43,753 nt of DNA from Saprospiraceae bacterium (GTDB lineage: Bacteria; Bacteroidota; Bacteroidia; Chitinophagales; Saprospiraceae). The notes beneath the pieces were generated by a model. That model did not search any database. It was not told where the DNA came from and saw only the letters and a list, made by a program, of their open reading frames with translations. Positions within the stretch are counted from its first letter, which is position 1, and each line of letters begins with the position of its first letter. A program made the translations under genes and the position numbers. The stretch spans positions 1 to 43,753 of the forward strand of contig JAHDIP010000024.1 of NCBI GenBank assembly GCA_020630735.1, given 5' to 3'. This document shows, piece by piece, positions 34,956-43,700 of the stretch.

Positions 34956-35690
34956 CTAATTTCCATTTATAATATCGCCAGAACCTGTGATGTCTACATC
35001 AATCAATGGGGCACCTTTATAATGCACATCGCCAGAACCTGTAATCTTAACATCTAAATATTCTTCGGCATATACTTCTACATCGCCAGAGCCACTAATA
35101 TTTACATCTACCTCTTGAGTTGTTAAATCAAATGCTTCCATATCGCCAGAGCCAGATATTTCTACTTCTAATTCATCTGCGAAACCTTCTAATCTCATTT
35201 CGCCTGAACCAGCAATACGCGTATCCACTTTTTCGATAGCTTCTATTGCTAAATCCATTTCGCCAGAGCCACTAATACGGAGTGAGATACCGCCGACTTC
35301 AAAAACATTCTCTCCTGTAATATTGCCTGATCCATCAATCGACAAGTAGTAGATATTTGGCATTGTTATAAACAACTTTAAGCCATCATGATTTCGGACA
35401 CATTGATCAAACTCTACATCCCATGTATCGTCTTGTATATCTGTTTCGATTAGATCAATAATATTTTGTTGTCCCTCCGCTGTTACTTTAATTTCATCAC
35501 CTTGTGTGATAAATACATCCGCCGCACAATTTATTTTAACTCCAGTAAAGTCTCCAATGTTTAGTTCTTCTGTTACAGTAGCTCCTTCGCCTTTTATACA
35601 ATTGAAAATACCACCATCGTCATCTCTAAAAGAACAGCTACTTACAAACAGTAATGTTACGATTGCCATCAAAAAATTTAATTTTGTCAT
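34956..35690 (-). CDS. DUF2807 (head GIN domain) lipoprotein with GSG repeats
   Basis: A 244-residue lipoprotein (lipobox VSSC, Cys19). Residues about 38-235 form a DUF2807 / putative auto-transporter-adhesin head GIN fold, a right-handed beta-solenoid. Seven GSG turns occur at residues 120, 141, 161, 180, 200, 218 and 236, a period of 18-21. The DNA repeats visibly too (GCCAGA[A/G]CC blocks). Bacteroidota carry many such proteins, often of unknown role, sometimes implicated in surface structures. It follows the small barrel gene on the same strand, 177 bp downstream, and may belong to the sigma/FecR-controlled region. Confidence 0.88.
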   Translation of the reverse strand: MTKLNFLMAIVTLLFVSSCSFRDDDGGIFNCIKGEGATVTEELNIGDFTGVKINCAADVFITQGDEIKVTAEGQQNIIDLIETDIQDDTWDVEFDQCVRNHDGLKLFITMPNIYYLSIDGSGNITGENVFEVGGISLRISGSGEMDLAIEAIEKVDTRIAGSGEMRLEGFADELEVEISGSGDMEAFDLTTQEVDVNISGSGDVEVYAEEYLDVKITGSGDVHYKGAPLIDVDITGSGDIINGN

Positions 35691-35747
35691 AATGTTTTAG
35701 TTTAGTAGAGTTTAAGCATTAGTATCTCAGGCTTACGCAATTGATTT

Positions 35748-35755
35748 CAAACGTA
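35748..35755 (-). promoter_or_regulatory. -7 element of the DUF2807 gene within a short dyad
   Basis: On the minus strand this is TACGTTTG, matching TAnnTTTG, 58 bp before the ATG at 35690. It is embedded between CTTACG (35732-35737) and CGTAAG (35752-35757), an inverted pair that could bind a dimeric regulator. No good -33 box is seen. Confidence 0.35.
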
Positions 35756-35867
35756 AGTTGACTTAAGACTCTAGTGTGAAAAAGTATTTTTTAAGTTCGC
35801 CAATTGGCTAAGTACAAGGTGTACTAAAGGTTATTATTCAGAATAAAAAAATCTTGTTTATTCAATA

Positions 35868-36500
35868 TTAATCTTTGTCTATATCGATATCAATATCTAT
35901 GTCTCCTCGGTATTTATTTCTATTTTTCTTGTGACCAAAGAAACCAAATCGGAAAGTGATTCCTCCTGTAAAACTATTGAACTCGCTTTCATTTACTGAG
36001 CTACTTTTGCTGATACCATCTACTATTCGATATCCTCCTGTAACAGCTACTCTACAAAAGCGAAAAACGTTTAATTCTAGTCCTACTTCAGGAGTAAGTA
36101 CAAACACTGCATCATCAATATTAAAGTCGTCTTCAAAATCTACATTCACTGCTCCCCATCCTATTTTTAAACTTGAGTAAGGATGAATCAATCTTCTTGA
36201 ACGGTGTGCATAGCCCAACCATAGGCCACCATGTGCAATTTCTAAACGGTAAATATCTTGATCGACAAAATCAACAAAATCTGTACTACCTAATCCATAA
36301 GCACCAAGAAAAAAATTGTTGATAATAAGACCTGCACCTCCACCGCCTGAGGTACTCATATCTCCATATGTTTGGCTAAATTCAACAAGTGGGCTTACAA
36401 ATAGACCAAAAGAATTGGCTTTCCCAAAAAGGGTTTGCTCACGTTGTGCCCAAGTAGAGACACTTAATAATAAACAAATTACAATTATTAGATTTTTCAT
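35868..36500 (-). CDS. Small exported outer-membrane-barrel-like protein with Asp-Ile tail
   Basis: A 210-residue protein from ATG 36500 (MKNLIIVICLLLSVSTWAQ, signal peptide). The longer frame from 36617 overlaps the upstream gene and is not credible. The mature part alternates in barrel-like strands (GGGAGLIINNFFLGAYGLG, YSSLKIGWGAVNVDFEDD, VTGGYRIVDGISKSSS, FTGGITFRFGFFG). It then ends in an unusual basic stretch and IDIDIDIDKD. It lies 83 bp downstream of the STN-repeat gene on the same strand. No specific family is recognised. Confidence 0.7.
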   Translation of the reverse strand: MKNLIIVICLLLSVSTWAQREQTLFGKANSFGLFVSPLVEFSQTYGDMSTSGGGGAGLIINNFFLGAYGLGSTDFVDFVDQDIYRLEIAHGGLWLGYAHRSRRLIHPYSSLKIGWGAVNVDFEDDFNIDDAVFVLTPEVGLELNVFRFCRVAVTGGYRIVDGISKSSSVNESEFNSFTGGITFRFGFFGHKKNRNKYRGDIDIDIDIDKD

Positions 36501-36583
36501 TTTTATTGCTTTTTTGATATACCTTTGGCTATTACACTCCTGCGCAAGAGTGTACTCCAAAAGTTGTTTTTGAAATATTTTAT

Positions 36584-38242
36584 TTAAAATCTTATTGCTA
36601 CATTGAAGCCAAACCAAGCTTTTTTATTTGTTGGTTCAATGGTATTATTTGATGTTTGATTAATTATTGTGTAGGGCGCTAAGCTAGTGCCATACGTATT
36701 GGTATCTGCATCATATAAATCTGAAAACATTAGATTAAATGATGGACCGAGTATTAGTTCAACACGTTTACCTAGTTGGATTCCGAAGTTGAATTTTAAC
36801 TGGCTTAGTAAGTTTAGTTTACCTGTCCAATATTCGTTTTCGTTAATGTGCATTGCTTGTACCTCTGGATTAAAAAAGAATTTTCGTTTCAGTTTCATTT
36901 TCGTTCCAACCCCGTAACCTAATCCCCAAGTTGTTTCATCAACTCTGTATCCCAACTGTACAATGTTATAAAAGCGTTCGTTTCCTAACTTTACTGCTAC
37001 GTTGGCATACAAAACTTCATTGCTCGATAACTCTACTCTGTTGTAACCGTGTTTGACAAAACTAAACAATCCGATAGAAGCGATATCAACAGAATCACAA
37101 ACATTGATCAATCCAAACTGTATACCCTTTACGTGTTTTGCTTGGTTGTAAATACCTGCTACTTGTGCGGTTTTTACATCCTTTGCAATATTAAAAAGGC
37201 TTGATACTTGTATATTTGTCGAACCTTCTTTGTTATAATTAAAGCCTCCCGCTATTTGGGTACCAATAGCATTGCCTAGTGTAATATTACCGATACCGCC
37301 CATTTGGAAGCCTTTAAAATCACCCTTCACATAGTTACCAATTCCAGCAACCTGTATTGCATCTAAATCCTGTACTATATTTGCCCAAGCACTAAATTGT
37401 ACACCTTCTGTTAATCCATTATTGATATTGAACAAACCACTTATTTGAGTGCCATCTACATTGCCGCCTACTACATTACCTAAGCCCGCCAATTGAAAGC
37501 CTTTTACATCCTTCTCTATAGAATTGAAGAAAGCACCAATCTCTAAACCATCTACGGCTTCGTTATGTCCCCAAAAGAGATTGAGTGAAAGATGCGTTGG
37601 AACATCCTCTTCATGATCTGGCGATACCATGCCTACACCTGGCACTACAGACATTTGGGCATTTGGTGTATTGATATCTACTCCATTGATGTAGAGATGA
37701 CGATCTTTTACTGGATTCGGTTGTTTGATATCAGAAAAATCTACTTCCGACTTATACTCTTCTGGCAATTCTAGCTTTATCTGAGAAGGTAATTCCTTGG
37801 GCATTATCGCTTGTGGCACTTTAACCATTCGTTGACCGATAGTAGATGGTTTTTCTTCTTCGAGAAGAATTGGCGTTTGCTCTTTTTTTACTTCTACCTC
37901 AATAGACCCTAAACGTTTCTTTTTTTTGATGACTTTTCTGTCATCATTTTTTAGCACTATTTGGTCACCAATATGTCGGTAAACTATTTTTGTATTGCTA
38001 AATAATTCATCTAATGCATTGCTAAGAGGTTGGTCATATATTTTAGCCGTCAATCGTTCATTTACAGAAATATAGTTTTTACTGTACGAAAAATTTATCT
38101 CATATTTCTTGTGAATATCTTTTAGTACTTTACTTAATTTTTCATTATCGTATTCAAATGTTACTATCATCCCCATATCAAATTGAGGATAAGCCCAAAA
38201 AGGACAACAGAATAGTACGATAATAAAAAGTAAATTTTTCAT
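36584..38242 (-). CDS. STN-domain protein fused to LA_2272-type surface repeats and barrel
   Basis: A 552-residue exported protein from ATG 38242 (MKNLLFIIVLFCCPFWAYPQ). Residues about 26-98 form an STN (secretin/TonB short N-terminal) domain: FEYDNEKLSKVLKDIHKKYEINFSYS then QPLSNALDELFSNT. A charged linker (100-215) follows. About 228-400 is a run of roughly 20-residue repeats (GFQLAGLGNVVGGNVDGTQISGLFN type) like LA_2272 surface repeats. About 400-552 is a barrel-like end closing in FNVAIRF. It lies 38 bp after fecR. STN domains normally precede a TonB-receptor plug and barrel and signal to FecR; here no plug domain is present. Confidence 0.8.
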   Translation of the reverse strand: MKNLLFIIVLFCCPFWAYPQFDMGMIVTFEYDNEKLSKVLKDIHKKYEINFSYSKNYISVNERLTAKIYDQPLSNALDELFSNTKIVYRHIGDQIVLKNDDRKVIKKKKRLGSIEVEVKKEQTPILLEEEKPSTIGQRMVKVPQAIMPKELPSQIKLELPEEYKSEVDFSDIKQPNPVKDRHLYINGVDINTPNAQMSVVPGVGMVSPDHEEDVPTHLSLNLFWGHNEAVDGLEIGAFFNSIEKDVKGFQLAGLGNVVGGNVDGTQISGLFNINNGLTEGVQFSAWANIVQDLDAIQVAGIGNYVKGDFKGFQMGGIGNITLGNAIGTQIAGGFNYNKEGSTNIQVSSLFNIAKDVKTAQVAGIYNQAKHVKGIQFGLINVCDSVDIASIGLFSFVKHGYNRVELSSNEVLYANVAVKLGNERFYNIVQLGYRVDETTWGLGYGVGTKMKLKRKFFFNPEVQAMHINENEYWTGKLNLLSQLKFNFGIQLGKRVELILGPSFNLMFSDLYDADTNTYGTSLAPYTIINQTSNNTIEPTNKKAWFGFNVAIRF

Positions 38243-38280
38243 TTGTTTAAAAATTTTAAGCACTTCGCTTTTCCACAATT

Positions 38281-39318
38281 TTACTGACAACCTTCACCTG
38301 CTAGTGTATATACTCCTTCGATTTGAGAAAGATTTAAACTTGAACCAAAAGCTACTGCTTCTAATATTTCTTCTATTTTGGGATCTTTGTAACTACCTTG
38401 AAATTGGCAGTTTAGTATTTTATTATTTGTTGTTTTAATTTCTACTTCAAAGTAACGTTCTAATGCTTTTATAACATCTTTTAGTGGTGTATCTTCAAAC
38501 TCAAAACGTTTCGTTTTCCAAGCAATTGTATTAGGTGTTTTTACTGTTTTCTTGTTCACTTTTTGACTTTGTTTATGTAGTAAACCTACATTTCCTTTAG
38601 TTAACACTACTCGTTCCGTTTCTTTTTTCTCTTCCGAAAATGCAACGGTTCCCGTTACTACAGTTACTTCTATATTTTCTTCGTCATCATAAGCCCTTAC
38701 ATTAAAACTTGTACCTAAGACTTCTGTTTTTGATTGACCACTTTTGATCGTAAATCGTTTTCCTTCTATATGTTCAACATCAAAAAATGCTTCACCTTTA
38801 AGGTTTACTGTTCGAATGTCAAAAGACTTATTATAGGTCAAACTTGAATTTTCATTAAGCCATACTTTAGAACCATCTGGCAACACTACTTCTTTTTCTT
38901 CTTCTTCGATTGTATTTATTGCTACTAGATTTGTTATGTCATCTTGTACTTTTGTACTATTTGAAATCCACCAATAACCGATTCCTAACCCAACTAAAAA
39001 GACAGCAGCAATACGCATTAGTTGCTTATAAATAGGAAGCTGAATGTGCTTTGTTTCTTTTTCAACTATTGGTTCTTCAACTAAAGGTTCAGATGTCAAG
39101 TTTAACTTTTGTTCTACCTTCCCCCAGGCACCTTGGGTATCAACTGGAAATTCATCTTTATAAACTTCTGCTGTTTCCCATACTTGTTTGGTTTCTTCAA
39201 AAAGAGTTTTGTTTTCCTCACTTTGCTCTATCCACTCCATAAGAGTAGCCTCTTCTGCCTTTGTCGTATTCTTTGACAGATATTGAGCAATGAGTTCTAT
39301 ATAGTTTAATTCATTCAT
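38281..39318 (-). CDS. FecR family anti-sigma factor
   Basis: A 345-residue inner-membrane anti-sigma/sensor protein. The N-terminal cytoplasmic part (about 8-60, DUF4880-like) should hold the ECF sigma factor. One transmembrane helix lies at about 101-118 (MRIAAVFLVGLGIGYWWI). The periplasmic FecR domain is about 140-235 (LPDGSKVWLNENSSLTY, LKGEAFFDVEH). The C-terminal DUF4974 domain (about 273-340: FEFEDTPLKDVIKALERYFEVEI) is itself an STN-like fold. It sits between the sigma gene (70 bp) and the STN-repeat gene, in the usual sigma-antisigma-STN order. Confidence 0.95.
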   Translation of the reverse strand: MNELNYIELIAQYLSKNTTKAEEATLMEWIEQSEENKTLFEETKQVWETAEVYKDEFPVDTQGAWGKVEQKLNLTSEPLVEEPIVEKETKHIQLPIYKQLMRIAAVFLVGLGIGYWWISNSTKVQDDITNLVAINTIEEEEKEVVLPDGSKVWLNENSSLTYNKSFDIRTVNLKGEAFFDVEHIEGKRFTIKSGQSKTEVLGTSFNVRAYDDEENIEVTVVTGTVAFSEEKKETERVVLTKGNVGLLHKQSQKVNKKTVKTPNTIAWKTKRFEFEDTPLKDVIKALERYFEVEIKTTNNKILNCQFQGSYKDPKIEEILEAVAFGSSLNLSQIEGVYTLAGEGCQ

Positions 39319-39388
39319 TTAAAAACCCTTTTCTGATTATATGACGCCTTGAAGTTAGCAATCCCCCTATGCGTTTTTTTATTTTTTT

Positions 39389-39985
39389 TCAAAATTTCAA
39401 AATTTCTTTCAAAATTTGCCAAAAACTACTGATAATCAACAAATTGAGATAAGGACCAATTTGTGTCCGAAGTGTCTTTAGTGCCTTTCCCATTTGATTT
39501 TCTACTGTCTTGATCGAAATATCTAAGCGTTCTGCTATCTCTCTATAACTTAAATCTTCAAAACGGCTTAATTGAAAAATAGCTCGGCATCTAGGTGGTA
39601 AAGTATTAATAGCTGCTGTAATTTTTTCTTCCAGTTCAGTTTGAAGGTATTGTTTTTCTATATTCGTTTCTGTACTCACTTGCTCTGGAATAACATCTGT
39701 TTGTCCTTGGTACTTTTTATTTCTACGAATATAACTTATAGCTTCATTGATTGCCATACGATTAAGGTAAGCTCCAAAAGAAGTAGTTACGTTGAGTTGT
39801 TGTCTTTTTTCCCATAGTTTGATAAATACATCTTGGGCAATGTCTTCTACTGTTGCTTTATCTCTTATAAAACGATAGACTGCTCTGCACACAGAAGGGT
39901 AATGCTGATTGAATAGCAACTTGAGGGTTGCCTGATCATTCGCTTTTAATTGTTGTAATATGTCTTGTGTTTTGTTTTCAAGCAT
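39389..39985 (-). CDS. ECF-type RNA polymerase sigma factor
   Basis: A 198-residue sigma-70 family protein. Region 2 includes LFNQHYPSVCRAVYRFIRDKATVEDIAQDVFIKLWE. Region 4 has DLSYREIAERLDISIKTVENQMGKALKTL, a helix-turn-helix. It is the FecI/Bacteroidota type that partners with the adjacent FecR. It is the first gene of the sigma-fecR-STN set. No perfect TAnnTTTG lies just upstream; a TAnnnTTTG variant is present near 40045, and autoregulation is possible. Confidence 0.96.
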   Translation of the reverse strand: MLENKTQDILQQLKANDQATLKLLFNQHYPSVCRAVYRFIRDKATVEDIAQDVFIKLWEKRQQLNVTTSFGAYLNRMAINEAISYIRRNKKYQGQTDVIPEQVSTETNIEKQYLQTELEEKITAAINTLPPRCRAIFQLSRFEDLSYREIAERLDISIKTVENQMGKALKTLRTQIGPYLNLLIISSFWQILKEILKF

Positions 39986-40147
39986 ATAATTGTCCCTTTC
40001 AATTAGTGGTTTTTCTACTTCTTGACAATAATAAACTTTCTAACGCAAAAATTAGCAGCTTTTCTATTCTTTTAAGGAAAGTTTAAAGGTTCTATCTTTA
40101 GTTATTCTATTTACTAATCTTTTTAAACAACTTCTTTATTATACCTT

Positions 40148-42298
40148 TTAGAAAACAATTATTTTTTGAGTAAAGCGCTTGAAGCCTTTAATTGAAAACT
40201 CAATACTGTATAGTCCGTATAGACCACTTACATCTATAGAGATCGGAGCAATACCTATCGCTTCTAATTCTTTGGTATAAATTGGTCGTCCTAAAATATC
40301 GTATATTTTAAACGTACCTTGTTTTCCTTCGTAAGCTCTGAGATTTAGTTTTAATTCTTCTTTTACTGGGTTGGGATACAGGATAATTTCAGCAATTGGT
40401 TCTTCTTCGTTTGGATTTTCCTCTTCTTCTTCAGATTCGCCTTCAGTAGGATCTTCTTCGAATTCTACTTTTATACTCTCCGAATAAGAAAAAGTGTTGT
40501 CGGTGTAAATTTGCTTTAATCTATAAAAATTAACTCCAGTTTCTGGAGCAAAATCGAGGGTATCATAAGCAACAAGATTATTACTGTTATCTATATTTTC
40601 TATTTCGATAATGGTAGAAAAATTACTATTATCACTGGAACGTTCTATTTCAAAACGTTCGTTTTTATATCCCGTATTCGTCGCCCAATCTATATGTGCA
40701 TAGATGCCATCTTTGACCGCATTGAAAATCAAGATATCCTCTTCGTAACCTACAAGTACTTTTAGTTCATCTATAAGTGTGTAGTATTTCGCATCAGTAG
40801 ATAAAAGCGCATAATCGTCTGCTTGTAATCGAATTGTATATTCTCCTGCTTGGCTAAAATTAACACCAGTTCCCAAAGCAGTTTCGTCTATAAAATAAGC
40901 AGCTCCATTGCCCTGTACTTTTTGCCACTGTAATGGTAAGTTGATCGTAGCATTATCAAATTCTAATTGCCCTTGTAGATTAGCCGTTTCTGTTGATGCA
41001 ATGTAACTGTCGTCTCCTGCATCGATGTAATATCCTTTTGTGGTAGATGCCCAAGGGAAAGTCGGATTAATGGCAGCCCCAAAGTATTTTCTATAAAAAT
41101 CAAATCGACCATTCCAATATTCATTTGGATGAATATGTGCTAATTCACGAGCGTGCATTAATGTCTTTTCGCCACCCAATTGATTGAATGCTGCAAATAC
41201 GGTCGCTGGTGGACAAATGTCGTCTTCATAAGAAATAAAATTGAGTGAAGGTCCTGTATAACGTTTTGCAAAATATACTGCATCAAAATATTTAGCAGCT
41301 GCTAATGTTTGTTCGCCATGATTTGGAGAACCATCTGTTTCTTCTGAATTTTGGAGGTAGTACGGAAAACCACTTGCTTTATTATACTTTAGTCCTGCAT
41401 GTTCACACAAAGCAGCATTACTTTGTATCAACAAGGAAACTCGATGATCTATACCTGCCAACATAATCGCCAGACCACCTCCTTGACTTACACCATTGAC
41501 TGCCATGTTGACTCCATCAAAATCGGAACGAGAAAAAAGATAGTCTACTGCACGAATGCATGCCAATAGCGAAAGTTTGTAATATATGGAATTAGGATCA
41601 GTAATGACATTTGGTGAATAAGCATTTGGATCTACTTGATCTGGTTCGGCATTATGAATACTTATTTGCATAGAGAGCGCTCCTAGGTATTCTGCTATTG
41701 TTGCATCGGGTTGAACTAAATTTGGTGAATCCCCAAATGATGGTAAACCCAAAACAGCAGGAAACGGACCTGAAGCATTTGGAACCGTCAGATATCCATA
41801 CACTCTTCGATTATTAACACTTGCTAAATTTATACGATAGGTTTTAGAATACTGACTTTCTGTATATAGTGTTGTTTGGGGGTCTATAGGGACACCTGCG
41901 AGTTCATTTTTAGCTATTGACCAAAAAGCATCAAAATCAGAAGGTTCTTCTTCTAATGGTTGGATCATATATGGAGAAATCGCTGCTCCTGCTTTTACTT
42001 GTGCTCCGTTTAAGGTAGCAGTGCATAAAATCATTCCTGGTTCAGCAGTTTGAAATGGAATGTTTATTGTTTGACCAGCTTCTACATTAATTGTTTCGCT
42101 TTTTAGCGGAGTGGTAAGCCGATCATAAGCAATGGTATAAGTTGCTTCGCCAGAAGTATTGGAAGTTAGTTGAAAAATCATTGTTTCGCCCACTTCATAC
42201 ATTGCTGTTTCACGATCAGTATTAAGTTGTACTTGAGCAAAAACATTCGTTAGTAAGCCTAACCATATTGTGAGTATCGTAAAGTATCGAATAAACAT
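40148..42298 (-). CDS. Acetylxylan esterase-like (CE7) protein with T9SS sorting domain
   Basis: A 716-residue secreted protein with a signal peptide (FA|QVQ). An N-terminal beta domain (about 25-112) precedes an AXE1/CE7-type alpha/beta hydrolase (about 115-410). The triad is readable: Ser271 in VNGVSQGGGLAIM, Asp360 in SYEDDICPPATVF and His388 or His390 in ELAHIHPNEYW. A beta domain follows (about 520-620), then a Glu-rich linker (EGESEEEEENPNEEE) and a C-terminal T9SS type A sorting domain (ILYPNPVKEEL, FKIYDILGRPIY). It should deacetylate polysaccharides or cephalosporin-like esters outside the cell. Its gene precedes the ECF sigma gene by 162 bp. Confidence 0.93.
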   Translation of the reverse strand: MFIRYFTILTIWLGLLTNVFAQVQLNTDRETAMYEVGETMIFQLTSNTSGEATYTIAYDRLTTPLKSETINVEAGQTINIPFQTAEPGMILCTATLNGAQVKAGAAISPYMIQPLEEEPSDFDAFWSIAKNELAGVPIDPQTTLYTESQYSKTYRINLASVNNRRVYGYLTVPNASGPFPAVLGLPSFGDSPNLVQPDATIAEYLGALSMQISIHNAEPDQVDPNAYSPNVITDPNSIYYKLSLLACIRAVDYLFSRSDFDGVNMAVNGVSQGGGLAIMLAGIDHRVSLLIQSNAALCEHAGLKYNKASGFPYYLQNSEETDGSPNHGEQTLAAAKYFDAVYFAKRYTGPSLNFISYEDDICPPATVFAAFNQLGGEKTLMHARELAHIHPNEYWNGRFDFYRKYFGAAINPTFPWASTTKGYYIDAGDDSYIASTETANLQGQLEFDNATINLPLQWQKVQGNGAAYFIDETALGTGVNFSQAGEYTIRLQADDYALLSTDAKYYTLIDELKVLVGYEEDILIFNAVKDGIYAHIDWATNTGYKNERFEIERSSDNSNFSTIIEIENIDNSNNLVAYDTLDFAPETGVNFYRLKQIYTDNTFSYSESIKVEFEEDPTEGESEEEEENPNEEEPIAEIILYPNPVKEELKLNLRAYEGKQGTFKIYDILGRPIYTKELEAIGIAPISIDVSGLYGLYSIEFSIKGFKRFTQKIIVF

Positions 42299-42565
42299 AT
42301 CTTAAACAACTTCTTTTGGTGTAAAGTATTTTTTCGCTCTGCTGCGCTAATAATAAGTTCTATATTTTCAGCCATTACTAAAATAGTATTTTAGTCTCTG
42401 GTTATTAACAATAAGCTTGGTTTAAGGCTTTTTTGCCTTACAAAGCAAAAAATAGCCTCATAAAAAATGGCGATTATTTTAACGCTAAACGCATATATTA
42501 AAAGTAGCTCTTAGATAGGTGTTGTGTATAAACGGAGTGAGATGTAATCGTGTATGTCTTTCAAA

Positions 42566-42596
42566 CAAAGTTAGTAAAAAAAACGACAAATTCAAA
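42566..42596 (-). promoter_or_regulatory. Promoter of the esterase gene
   Basis: On the minus strand, TTTG (42596-42593), a 19-nt spacer and TAACTTTG (42573-42566), full consensus. It overlaps the PfkB terminator hairpin and would initiate about 260 nt before the esterase ATG. Confidence 0.55.
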
Positions 42597-42613
42597 GCCG
42601 TTTTTTTTACTAA
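42571..42613 (-). terminator. Terminator of the PfkB kinase gene
   Basis: A perfect 15-bp A/T-rich stem (42571-42585 with 42599-42613) with a 13-nt loop and a long T-run on the minus strand, 11 nt after the PfkB stop. Confidence 0.8.
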
Positions 42614-42624
42614 AAAGAAGATTT

Positions 42625-43539
42625 TTATATATCAAATTTAGTCAACTTCACAAATTGTTTGACTCTTGCGTTTACTTCGCTTTTCTTTAAGCCCTTGAGA
42701 CGATTAATACTAAATTCTTCTACGCAAAAAGAAGCTAGAGCTGAACCATAGATTATTGCACGTTTCAGATTCGCAAAATTAACCTTATCTGTATGTGCTA
42801 AATAACCGATAAATCCACCCGCAAAAGTATCTCCCGCTCCAGTTGGGTCAAACACTTGAGCCAAAGGCAGTGCTGGTGCATAAAATTTATTCTCGCCTTC
42901 AAATAATAAGGCTCCATGCTCTCCTTTTTTGATGACTAAGTACTTTGGTCCCATTTTGTGAATAACCTTGGCTGCTTTAACTAAAGAGTACTCACCTGAA
43001 AGCTGACGAGCTTCTTCATCATTAATAGTTAAGACATCTACCTTTTTGATAACCTTTTTTAGAGCAGGCATAGCAATATCCATCCAAAAGTTCATTGTAT
43101 CTAATACAATTAACTTTGGTCGTTTTTTCATTTGCTTAATTACCTTCATCTGGATTTCAGGTGTAAGATTACCTAACATTAGGTATTTTGCTGTTTTGTA
43201 CGACTCAGGCAAAATAGGATTAAAATCTGCCAATACATTCAATTGTGTATCGAGCGTATCACGTTTATTCATGTTATCATGATAACGACCTGCCCAGAAA
43301 AAAGACTTTTCACCTTGCTTAATTTGTAATCCATCAAGGTTGACACCACGTTTTCGCATGTATTTTAGCTCTTCTTCGGGGAAATCGTCACCTACAACAG
43401 ATACTAAATTGATATCTTTTGTAAAATATGATGCCGCCAAACTAATGTATGTACATGCACCGCCAACTACGCGTTCCGCTTTGCCATAAGGGGTTTCGAT
43501 GGTATCGAATGCTACTGTTCCAACTGTTACTAAACTCAT
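42625..43539 (-). CDS. PfkB family carbohydrate kinase
   Basis: A 304-residue ribokinase-family sugar or nucleoside kinase. The N-terminal half has the substrate-side GGACTYISLAASYF and SVVGDDFPEEELKYMRKRGV. The C-terminal signature DPTGAGDTFAGGFIGYL (231-247) carries the anion hole and the catalytic base Asp237. The exact sugar is not determinable. Cytoplasmic. It stands apart from the esterase by a terminator and new promoter, so co-transcription is unlikely. It is divergent from tRNA-Asn, 161 bp away. Confidence 0.93.
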   Translation of the reverse strand: MSLVTVGTVAFDTIETPYGKAERVVGGACTYISLAASYFTKDINLVSVVGDDFPEEELKYMRKRGVNLDGLQIKQGEKSFFWAGRYHDNMNKRDTLDTQLNVLADFNPILPESYKTAKYLMLGNLTPEIQMKVIKQMKKRPKLIVLDTMNFWMDIAMPALKKVIKKVDVLTINDEEARQLSGEYSLVKAAKVIHKMGPKYLVIKKGEHGALLFEGENKFYAPALPLAQVFDPTGAGDTFAGGFIGYLAHTDKVNFANLKRAIIYGSALASFCVEEFSINRLKGLKKSEVNARVKQFVKLTKFDI

Positions 43540-43572
43540 TTTTTTTTATTTTGTAAAATAATTGGCTCAAAG

Positions 43573-43604
43573 ATTGCACTTTTATTTTTATTGTACTATT
43601 TTTG
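43573..43604 (+). promoter_or_regulatory. Promoter of tRNA-Asn
   Basis: ATTG (43573-43576), a 20-nt spacer and TATTTTTG (43597-43604). It reads toward the tRNA gene that begins at 43701. Confidence 0.6.
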
Positions 43605-43700
43605 CGTCGCTCTTTTACTAAAAAAGAGTTCTTTGAGTATAATTAAAGGATATGAAATATGCTGATTTTAGCTATTTCCGCTGTTCAAATTAATATATCA

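Larger units (their letters stand above)
42299..42624. other. 326-bp gap holding a long esterase leader and the PfkB terminator
   Basis: No ORF is credible. It contains the PfkB terminator (42571-42613) and a full-consensus minus-strand promoter (42596-42566) that would give the esterase mRNA a leader of about 260 nt. That leader can fold: TAAGGC and GCCTTA (about 42421-42440) pair around a T-run. No known riboswitch class is recognised. Confidence 0.5.

Noticed and set aside
36533-36554. 7-bp hairpin between the STN-repeat gene and the small barrel gene as terminator
   Set aside because: No U-run follows on the minus strand and the stem is short; at most a weak processing hairpin.
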